This document shows, piece by piece, positions 58,062 through 64,000 of a stretch of DNA of 64,000 bases (position 1 is its first letter; each line of letters starts with the position of its first letter). A program made the translations under genes and the position numbers. The DNA is from Ascidiaceihabitans sp029251465. Its GTDB lineage: Bacteria > Pseudomonadota > Alphaproteobacteria > Rhodobacterales > Rhodobacteraceae. The DNA lies in contig NZ_CP170633.1 in the NCBI RefSeq assembly GCF_042932805.1, forward strand, positions 2,852,001 through 2,916,000, given 5' to 3'. The notes below the pieces were generated by a model. That model had not been told where the DNA came from. It saw only the letters and a program-made list of their open reading frames with translations, and ran no database searches.

Positions 58062-58595
58062 CTACTGAACCGTCACAATCCGGTCCAACTGCCAGATCGA
58101 ACGCGAGTATACGACCTCTGTACGATATTGCGCGTCATCGTCGTAGGGGTAAACGATCCAAAGTGGCCCTTTTCCACGCGCTGACATTTCGGTACCGTCC
58201 ATGAAATAGGCAACAATGGGCGCGTTTTCATTCGACCCACCCGTCAACGTGTCGGTGGGGATGTCGACTTTGTAGTCGTTGGACGCGATCGCCTGGATTG
58301 ACGTGCCCGCCGCCCCAGCATAGTCCAAAACATCACGCAGGCTAACACCAGTGAATTCGATGTTGCCCTCTATCCAGATCGTGGAAGTCGTGAACACTTG
58401 GGTTTCAAGCGATTGTAATATTTCCAGGTCCAACGTCACCGTCCCCTTTGCAGCGCCTGCTGTTTCGTGACTCAGGTTGCCCGAAATGGTCAACAACACC
58501 TCGCCCTTTGGGGCAGGCAAAGTGTCTGCAAAAGCAGGCATCGACGCAAACGAAATAACAGCTGCTGTGGCGCATAAGGCGTTCAAAAAGGACAT
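58062..58595 (-). CDS. Periplasmic protein with sulfite-oxidase-type fold but no Mo-binding Cys
   Basis: A 177-residue exported protein. ATG 58595 follows CCGGAGCACTC and gives the signal peptide 'LNALCATAAVISFASMPAFA-D'. The mature part has the Oxidored_molyb (SUOX-like) domain: 'EFTGVSLRDVLDYAGAAG', 'IQAIASNDYKVDIPTD', 'PIVAYFMDGTEMS', 'GPLWIVYPYDDD' and the closing 'YSRSIWQLDRIVTV'. The mature protein has no cysteine at all, so it cannot hold the Mo atom as real sulfite-oxidase-type enzymes do. It must be a ligand-binding version. It is coupled to the hybrid kinase gene and is probably its periplasmic sensor partner. Confidence 0.78.
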   Translation of the reverse strand: MSFLNALCATAAVISFASMPAFADTLPAPKGEVLLTISGNLSHETAGAAKGTVTLDLEILQSLETQVFTTSTIWIEGNIEFTGVSLRDVLDYAGAAGTSIQAIASNDYKVDIPTDTLTGGSNENAPIVAYFMDGTEMSARGKGPLWIVYPYDDDAQYRTEVVYSRSIWQLDRIVTVQ

Positions 58596-58666
58596 GAGTG
58601 CTCCGGGTTTTGTGGCGATTTGAAGCCGCAATACCACTGACACGAAAATATCCCCATCACGCAGGG

Positions 58667-58692
58667 GTATAGTGGACTATACTTTAGTATAG
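58667..58692 (-). promoter_or_regulatory. Three-half-site regulatory motif (copy C, sensor-module promoter)
   Basis: Two overlapping perfect 16-bp palindromes: GTATAGT-GG-ACTATAC (58667-58682) and CTATACT-TT-AGTATAG (58677-58692). Half-sites ATAG (58669), CTAT (58677) and ATAG (58689) are spaced 8 and 12 bp. It lies 72-97 bp upstream of the sensor gene. This is the most symmetric of the three copies and also carries flanking CACGCAGG direct repeats (58658 and 58695). Confidence 0.72.
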
Positions 58693-58715
58693 CCCACGCA
58701 GGATCCCGCCCGATT

Positions 58716-60026
58716 TCAGTCAAAGAACCGAACGATTGCAACCTCTTGCGACTTTGCTTTGGGCAAGCGCAATTTGATGCGAACAATCTGGCCTTCTGGA
58801 ACATCATCCAGTGCAACCGCCCATTTTGTGTGGCGAAGGTCGGCGGATACACGGTCCGTTTTCACAAGCTTGGTCCGGGTTTTGCCCCCCTTAGCGTCGA
58901 TCAGTTCGACAACCAAATGCCCCGTGTTGGTGTGTTCTGTTTCGATCTCTAACCGGCGTACATCTGTGACCGGGAAACTGTGATCAATACTGATCCAGTC
59001 TTTGCCGATACGGGTGTCCAACGTGTCCGCCGGAACCTGTTCGTCATTTGTTTGCAACGCGCCCAGCACTTGACGCAAGCCGTCAACGTGGGTCAACGGT
59101 GCGGAATACGGCGTCTCCCAAACCACGGTCTTGTAGTCGCCATTTGCCAATGCACCGCTGCGCACAAAGGCCTCGATTGACCCGACCAATCCACCGCCTG
59201 TCACCGCAAAATTGTCGACAGATGCCCCCATCACAAAGGCGAGCGCCCCCGCGACTTGATACGCATCACTTTGGTAGCGATCAGAAAAACTGGTACCAAC
59301 CAATGCGATCTTATCCAATTCAGGCGCATCGCCCAGCAATGACGTGGCTGATCCTTGCTCGGCGTATTGAGGGGCTGGAACGGTTTCGATGTCCGGGCGC
59401 GCGCCGCACACGTCTTTTACGACACCCGCCAAAGACCCTTTTTCCTCGTATGTGGCCGAGCCATCGATCCGCGCCATGCTGTCTGAAACAGACGCACGCC
59501 CCATTGCAGCATTCAAATGCGCAACCGACACGCCAGCGCCCATCGGCGTCCAATGCGTGTCACGGGCGAAATAGTAATCTGCGGATGATGCGTCGGCGGC
59601 AATCGTGGATAAATCCGGCGCAGTAATGCCTGCCGCATTCAAAGCCGCAATATAGGCACTGAACCCATCGTCCAGATCGGACATTTTGACATCTGCTGGC
59701 AGGTCCATCGCATCGATCGCCGATTGGGGCGCAAACAACGGACGTGGCGGAGCGGCCAGTACAACCAGTTCAACACCGTGCTTGTCGAACTCTGCCGTGA
59801 TGCCGCGCCACAGGATTTCTGCCTCGGCACTGACATCGTATTTGTTCTTGAATTGGTCCTGCCCCACAATCCAACCTGTGGCGACGTCCGAATAAAATGG
59901 GCCACGCTTTTGGTACTTTTTGGGAAGTTGATCTTGCGAAATCAGGTCCGCACAATATGGATCCGCATTGGCGGCAGAGCAGGTCATTGCGGCGACCAAG
60001 GTCAGTTGCGTAACGATGCGTTTCAT
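58716..60026 (-). CDS. algX: Alginate O-acetyltransferase AlgX
   Basis: A 436-residue periplasmic protein with signal peptide ('TQLTLVAAMTCSAANA-D'). The SGNH-like acetyltransferase site is intact: Asp156/His158 in 'YYFARDTHWTPMGAG' and Ser246 in 'ALVGTSFSDRYQ'. Other AlgX marks are 'YCADLISQDQLPKKY', 'VVLAAPPRPLF' and 'LAGVVKDVCGARPDIETVP'. Residues about 340-436 are a C-terminal carbohydrate-binding module ('EIETEHTNTGHLVVELIDAK'). AlgX binds the polymer and transfers acetyl groups to mannuronate. Its start overlaps the algJ stop by 4 bp. Confidence 0.87.
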   Translation of the reverse strand: MKRIVTQLTLVAAMTCSAANADPYCADLISQDQLPKKYQKRGPFYSDVATGWIVGQDQFKNKYDVSAEAEILWRGITAEFDKHGVELVVLAAPPRPLFAPQSAIDAMDLPADVKMSDLDDGFSAYIAALNAAGITAPDLSTIAADASSADYYFARDTHWTPMGAGVSVAHLNAAMGRASVSDSMARIDGSATYEEKGSLAGVVKDVCGARPDIETVPAPQYAEQGSATSLLGDAPELDKIALVGTSFSDRYQSDAYQVAGALAFVMGASVDNFAVTGGGLVGSIEAFVRSGALANGDYKTVVWETPYSAPLTHVDGLRQVLGALQTNDEQVPADTLDTRIGKDWISIDHSFPVTDVRRLEIETEHTNTGHLVVELIDAKGGKTRTKLVKTDRVSADLRHTKWAVALDDVPEGQIVRIKLRLPKAKSQEVAIVRFFD

Positions 60027-61072
60027 TGGTTCATGTCCTTGGATGTGTAGCGCGCAGGGATTTCCCAGACGACAATTTTAGGGGGGGTATTTTGAAAAGT
60101 ATCGGAAGCTAGAAAGTCCTGCATCGGGCGAAATGGACCCTCGCCAGAGATCGCAAAATTCAGGACATCAGCGCCCAGTGCGTCTTGTAGAAAACCCGCA
60201 AAGTTCCACTCTGATTTGGCGCTAAAGCTGGTTCCAACCAAGGCGACGTCGACAGTGATGTCGCCAAACAACCCACCTGCTGCCTCGACGGTGGTTGTGT
60301 AGGTATCGATCTGGTTTTGGGCTGGTCCGAATGCTGTTCGCAGAGCACCTGTGGGCACAAATTGCAGCAAGTCTCCGTCAAAATTCACGGTTGGTCCTTG
60401 GGTCGTTGTGACTGTTGCAGATGTCAATTCGACATCCAGTCGGGCATGGTGGGCTGCGATCATTTCGGCGACAGCGCGGCTGCCGGTGGGGGACCAATGC
60501 GTGTCGTCTTTGATGAAACCACCACCCCACGTCTTGTGCGGAGCAAGGGTGTCAAACGCATCCAGAACGGCCACATTGCGCGCCGCCAAAAGTGACAGCA
60601 AATGCGCCCGCCGCGTTACGACCTCCATTGGGCGATCCATCCACAAATGCTCCGGATAGACGTCCGCTTTGTCGGGAACAATCACCGGGATCAGCGTGAT
60701 CCCCTGCTGTTTTAAAATCGCTTGAACACGGGCAATTTCCGTCGCCGAGCGCGATAGGTTTTCGTAAAAGTTCAAACCGACTTCGAATTCTTCCGCCGTA
60801 AAAAGCCATCCGTCTTTGCCGACAATTGCGCCAGGCTCGGCCTGCTGGAAGGCGGCGAATTTGAATGCCCCCATGGCCGAGATCGACATGGTGTTCAACG
60901 GGTTCGCTTGGGTGAAGCCAGCCTCGTACATTGACTGGAACGCACCGCTAATAGCACTGTTGGCGCCAGACGGTTTGTCCATAGAGATGTGAGTGCCGAG
61001 ACCCACAGCGGCCAAGGAAACGACGAACCCGACAGAGGCAAGCATTTGTGATTTTTCATTTAACGACATCAT
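60023..61072 (-). CDS. algJ: Alginate O-acetylation protein AlgJ
   Basis: A 349-residue protein with an N-terminal membrane anchor ('MLASVGFVVSLAAVGLGTHI'). The AlgJ/AlgX-type active site is present: Asp190/His192 in 'FIKDDTHWSPTGSRAVAEM' and Ser282 in 'ALVGTSFSAKSEWN'. 'GKDGWLFTAEEFEVG' and 'LIPVIVPDKADVYPEHL' are also typical. Either of two adjacent ATG codons (61072 or 61069) can be the start, with AAGGATC upstream. It takes acetyl groups from AlgI and passes them on in the periplasm. It begins 11 bp after algI. Confidence 0.87.
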   Translation of the reverse strand: MMSLNEKSQMLASVGFVVSLAAVGLGTHISMDKPSGANSAISGAFQSMYEAGFTQANPLNTMSISAMGAFKFAAFQQAEPGAIVGKDGWLFTAEEFEVGLNFYENLSRSATEIARVQAILKQQGITLIPVIVPDKADVYPEHLWMDRPMEVVTRRAHLLSLLAARNVAVLDAFDTLAPHKTWGGGFIKDDTHWSPTGSRAVAEMIAAHHARLDVELTSATVTTTQGPTVNFDGDLLQFVPTGALRTAFGPAQNQIDTYTTTVEAAGGLFGDITVDVALVGTSFSAKSEWNFAGFLQDALGADVLNFAISGEGPFRPMQDFLASDTFQNTPPKIVVWEIPARYTSKDMNQ

Positions 61073-61083
61073 GTTCGTGATCC

Positions 61084-62481
61084 TTAGAATTGAAAATACA
61101 AGAAAGGGGAATGGGTTTGCGCGAGCAAGGCCATGCATGCCACGCCCATCAGCGCAAAGGTTGAGGTCAAGCGCAGTCCAGCGGGCATTTGTATCGTCAC
61201 GTTTGACAGGCGTTGCCCGAGCACAGCGATGACAGAACCCAACATCAGGGCGGCGATTTCAGTGGGTTGGATTTGCCACGCCGTCGATGCCGACAGTGAC
61301 CAGCCGTTCAGTCCGATCATGCCTGTGTAAACGTTGATTGCATCGCTTACTGTCGCGGCCCGAAACATCACCCAGCCGATCATCACGACGGTCATGGTGA
61401 CAGGCCAAGCGATCAGCGTCGGCCAAACGGTGGACTTGGATTTTGCACCCAATGCGCGCTCTGCTGCCAACCAGATGCCGTGCCATGCCCCCCACAAAAT
61501 GAAGGTCCAGTTTGCGCCATGCCACAAGCCACCGAGCACCATCGTCAGGGCGAGATTAACGTACGTGCGGGCTGCCCCGCGCCGGTTGCCACCCAGTGGC
61601 AGGTACAGATAATCGCGCAACCACAAGGACAGGCTGATATGCCAGCGCCGCCAGAATTCGGTGATCGATTTGCTGGTGTAGGGCGCGTTGAAGTTCTCGA
61701 CGAATTGAAAGCCGATCATCAACCCCAAACCAATGGCCATCGACGAATAGCCGGCGAAATCAAACAGCAACTGGATCGAATAGGCCAAGGCCCCCAGCCA
61801 GCTTTCTGCGCCTGTCGGATTGGACAGCGCGAACATCCGGTCAGCCAAAGGCGCGACATTATCTGCGATCAACACTTTCATCGCCAACCCTTGGGCAAAG
61901 CGGGCAATGCCTTGGACGAATTTTGCAGGCGTATGCGTGCGCTCCGCGAACTGGTCGGCGAGATCTTTGTAGCGCAAGACCGGCCCTGCAATCAGTTGCG
62001 GGAACAGTGATCCAAAAGCCAGAAAATCGATCAAGTTGCGGGCGGGCGGTGCATCTTTGCGCGACACATCCACGATGTAGCTGATCGATTGAAAGGTGTG
62101 AAAGCTGATGCCGATGGGTAGGATAATCGCAGGCACAGTGATGTCCGCCCCACCCAAAGCCACCGACAGATCACTTAGGCCCGACATCGCGAACATTGTG
62201 TATTTGAAATAGCCCAGAACTGCCAAATCAAAGGTCACGCCGAGGCGCACAGCCCAGGTTTTGACCGCCTGCGTTTGTGCAGTAAATGCAACATGTGCTG
62301 CCAGATAGCTGATCGCCGACATGCCAAAGACAACGGCCAAATAATCGATGCGCCACCAGCCGTAAAACGCATAGCTGCCCAACAAAATCATAACGGAGCG
62401 CGCAGATTTCGGAGCGGCGTAATACGCCATCAAGAACAAGGGCAGAAACCCGAACACAAAGATAGAGCTGGAAAAAATCAT
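61084..62481 (-). CDS. algI: Alginate O-acetylation membrane protein AlgI (MBOAT)
   Basis: A 465-residue MBOAT acyltransferase with about 11 membrane helices. Conserved residues: 'KSITEFWRRWHISLSLWLRD' and the catalytic His321 in 'LGGLWHGANWTFILWGAWHG'. N-terminal 'MIFSSSIFVFGFLPLFLMAY' is a standard AlgI start; ATG 62481 is chosen, with GAGGACAACGTC in front. It moves acetyl groups across the inner membrane. The gene starts 24 bp after algF. Confidence 0.94.
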   Translation of the reverse strand: MIFSSSIFVFGFLPLFLMAYYAAPKSARSVMILLGSYAFYGWWRIDYLAVVFGMSAISYLAAHVAFTAQTQAVKTWAVRLGVTFDLAVLGYFKYTMFAMSGLSDLSVALGGADITVPAIILPIGISFHTFQSISYIVDVSRKDAPPARNLIDFLAFGSLFPQLIAGPVLRYKDLADQFAERTHTPAKFVQGIARFAQGLAMKVLIADNVAPLADRMFALSNPTGAESWLGALAYSIQLLFDFAGYSSMAIGLGLMIGFQFVENFNAPYTSKSITEFWRRWHISLSLWLRDYLYLPLGGNRRGAARTYVNLALTMVLGGLWHGANWTFILWGAWHGIWLAAERALGAKSKSTVWPTLIAWPVTMTVVMIGWVMFRAATVSDAINVYTGMIGLNGWSLSASTAWQIQPTEIAALMLGSVIAVLGQRLSNVTIQMPAGLRLTSTFALMGVACMALLAQTHSPFLYFQF

Positions 62482-62505
62482 GACGTTGTCCTCTTGGCCA
62501 AACAA

Positions 62506-63102
62506 TTATTTCGCGAGTGGCGCAAATTGGTTTTCGATCAGGCGCACGCCGTTGTCATCCGCAACAAAGCTGAGGTTCTGACCACGACGCAGCGCCACAT
62601 CAAAGGTGGCCAGCGGTGTGTCTTGCCCCACCTTGAACACACCTAATGTGATGGCGACGGGATTGACTTCGCGCAGGGCTGACATGGCGGGATCGACGTT
62701 TTCGATCACAGCAACTGACCCGTCGCTCAAGCGCAATTCAAGTGCCGCGTTGGTGCCGTTTACCAGCAACAATGCGACCTTGGATTGTCGGCTGCGCGCG
62801 CCCTCGTTGATGATTTGCAGCGTTCCATCGGATGCGCGCAAAATCGATGTGTAGCTGCCTGATGCAATGTCGTTCAATGCCGCGGCGGACACGGGAATGT
62901 ACTTACCTGCATCATCTGCAACCAGATCAAAGGTAAAGCCCGCGAATGTGGCCGTGTCTTGGGTATCGAACCCCACAAAACGCACAAAACTCGCGTCGGT
63001 AGGAAGCGCTTGGGCGTACAAGCTGGTATCGTTCGCAAAGGCGGGTGCGCATGTGTTGGCATAGGCGACACACAGGGCAGAAATTAGGGAAAAACGTTTC
63101 AT
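62506..63102 (-). CDS. algF: Alginate O-acetylation protein AlgF
   Basis: A 198-residue periplasmic protein with signal peptide ('FSLISALCVAYANTCAPAFA-N'). It is the least conserved acetylation protein, but the AlgF layout is recognisable: 'SLYAQALPTDASFVRFVGFD' at the start, then 'SRQSKVALLLVNGTNAALEL', 'MSALREVNPVAITLGVFKVG' and 'LRRGQNLSFVADDNG'. All match the two-barrel structure of AlgF. AlgF interacts with AlgJ and AlgX. It is 10 bp downstream of algE. Confidence 0.82.
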   Translation of the reverse strand: MKRFSLISALCVAYANTCAPAFANDTSLYAQALPTDASFVRFVGFDTQDTATFAGFTFDLVADDAGKYIPVSAAALNDIASGSYTSILRASDGTLQIINEGARSRQSKVALLLVNGTNAALELRLSDGSVAVIENVDPAMSALREVNPVAITLGVFKVGQDTPLATFDVALRRGQNLSFVADDNGVRLIENQFAPLAK

Positions 63103-63112
63103 AACAAAGACC

Positions 63113-64000
63113 TCAGAAGGTTACGGACATGCGCAGATAAACGCGTGTTGCTGCAGATTGATCGACGTAGGCGGGGCCTGGATTAAAATGGCCGACACCA
63201 AATTCGACTTTGGATTTTTTGGACGGGCGCCATGCACCAACAAGGCTGACTTCGGTGCCCAGAAAGGATGACATTCCAGTGGTCGCACCAGACAGGCGCG
63301 CGTTTGGTCCGCTGCTGGATTTGCTGAGTTGTCCATAGACATGCAGGCCCAGATCCATGGACAATTTGCGTGACGGGCGGATGCCGACAGCCACGGATCC
63401 AACCGCCAAATTTGTCAGGTCAGGCTGGAACGCATGGCCGTAGCGATGCACTTGGGTTTGACCGCGATTGTAGGTTTTGTTGGATTGCAGACCGGACTGC
63501 TGATAGCCGTCGGACCCTGCGGCAAAGCCGAACATCAGCTGAGGGTTAAGCTTGCTGAACCCGAATTTATGGGTGCCGCGCACATCAAACCCGACGCCTG
63601 CGCGTTTGCCATTTGCGGCGTCACCGGCAACCGCCCCAACATTCAATTCGTATGAAAAACGCTGGGACACAAACGCGCTGGCGTAACCGGAAACATGCAA
63701 CCGATTGTCTGCGCCGTCGTTTTCAACCAACGCCAAAGCACCATACCGGATCTTGTTGTTTACCCGCCCGAGATGCGCCATCAGATATGATGCGTCCGCA
63801 TCGTCGGTGCCATTGAATGCCGCAAGTTCGGTTACGCGATCTTTGGTTTTATGACCGTAGTGGATGCCGTCGACTGCGGCGTCGGCGACCCATTTGTTCA
63901 GATCGGAAAACCGCATGCGTCCAACTGTGATGCGTGCTGCATCGTTCACTTCAAAGGATACAAACGCTTCTTTTGTGGTCCAGCGTGTCGCCAAGTCATA
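63113..64000 (-). CDS. algE: Outer-membrane alginate export porin AlgE (5' partial)
   Basis: The C-terminal 295 residues of an 18-strand beta-barrel; the gene continues past the right window edge (frame open to base 64000). AlgE features: 'ITVGRMRFSDLNKWVADAAV' at the visible start, then 'YQQSGLQSNKTYNRGQTQVH', 'RYGHAFQPDLTNLAVGSVAV' and a final strand ending 'RVYLRMSVTF', with C-terminal Phe for BAM recognition. The 'QSGLQSN....R....HR.G.A..P.L.NL' string is diagnostic for AlgE. It exports the polymer across the outer membrane. The first in-frame TTG at 63994 is not the true start. Confidence 0.88.
   Translation of the reverse strand, partial: YDLATRWTTKEAFVSFEVNDAARITVGRMRFSDLNKWVADAAVDGIHYGHKTKDRVTELAAFNGTDDADASYLMAHLGRVNNKIRYGALALVENDGADNRLHVSGYASAFVSQRFSYELNVGAVAGDAANGKRAGVGFDVRGTHKFGFSKLNPQLMFGFAAGSDGYQQSGLQSNKTYNRGQTQVHRYGHAFQPDLTNLAVGSVAVGIRPSRKLSMDLGLHVYGQLSKSSSGPNARLSGATTGMSSFLGTEVSLVGAWRPSKKSKVEFGVGHFNPGPAYVDQSAATRVYLRMSVTF

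Overview
The window reads as chromosome of a marine alphaproteobacterium of the Rhodobacterales (roseobacter group). This is inferred from gene content (TRAP and branched-chain amino-acid type ABC uptake systems, an MttB-type methyltransferase, RTX proteins, a 2-aminobenzoyl-CoA pathway, many GntR/TetR/MarR regulators), from the moderate G+C content and from protein style. I saw no rRNA, tRNA, CRISPR array or phage structural gene. One intact insertion sequence and three decayed genes mark places of rearrangement.

Left part (1-4.7 kb): a run of small genes (Ig-like protein end, DUF2218, two SnoaL/NTF2-like proteins, a secreted protein, a small membrane protein), then two decayed genes (siderophore-interacting protein, TetR regulator) and yaeQ. 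From 4.9 to 12.4 kb lies an amine-catabolism block: an MttB-family methyltransferase without pyrrolysine, a TetR regulator with a near-perfect 18-bp operator, a cupin, a PuuB-like FAD amine oxidase, a PuuA-like glutamine-synthetase homologue, a cytochrome P450 and a PuuD-like glutamine amidotransferase. Together they resemble a gamma-glutamylation route for an unknown amine. A TRAP transporter flanked by two FCD-type GntR regulators follows (12.4-17 kb).

The region 17.2-21.9 kb holds a 58-residue protein, a DUF374 acyltransferase-like protein, a membrane-anchored EF-hand protein, a peptidoglycan-binding/lipase fusion and an adenylate-cyclase/TPR protein. From 22 to 29.4 kb there is a complete Liv-type ABC transporter with a flavin-reductase-like protein, a nitrilase and a divergent AraC regulator, likely for uptake and hydrolysis of a nitrile or related compound. 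From 29.5 to 33.4 kb there are a decayed LysR gene, a GST, a MerR/SDR pair and an IS3-family (IS407-type) element of 1250 bp with 4-bp target duplications. From 33.6 to 41.2 kb a tight operon encodes the 2-aminobenzoyl-CoA (anthranilate) pathway: monooxygenase/reductase, SDR, MarR, enoyl-CoA hydratase, acyl-CoA dehydrogenase, CoA ligase and a Rid-family protein.

At 41.3-44.3 kb a translationally coupled operon joins an RtcB2-type RNA ligase, the release factor PrfH and a membrane-anchored BCS1-like AAA ATPase. RtcB2-PrfH is a known rRNA-repair pair; the ATPase as a third partner is the unusual part. After a secreted protein and a LuxR-type response regulator, the right end (46.3-64 kb, all minus strand) is an alginate-type exopolysaccharide cluster: algE (cut by the window edge), algF, algI, algJ, algX, then a sensory module (non-catalytic molybdopterin-oxidase fold protein plus hybrid histidine kinase), alg44, alg8, algA, algD and an RTX protein. 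algK, algG and algL are not in the window. Three intergenic places in this cluster share the same three-half-site DNA motif (ATAG/CTAT/ATAG with fixed spacing), upstream of algD, of alg44 and of the sensory module. It is probably the operator of a dedicated regulon.
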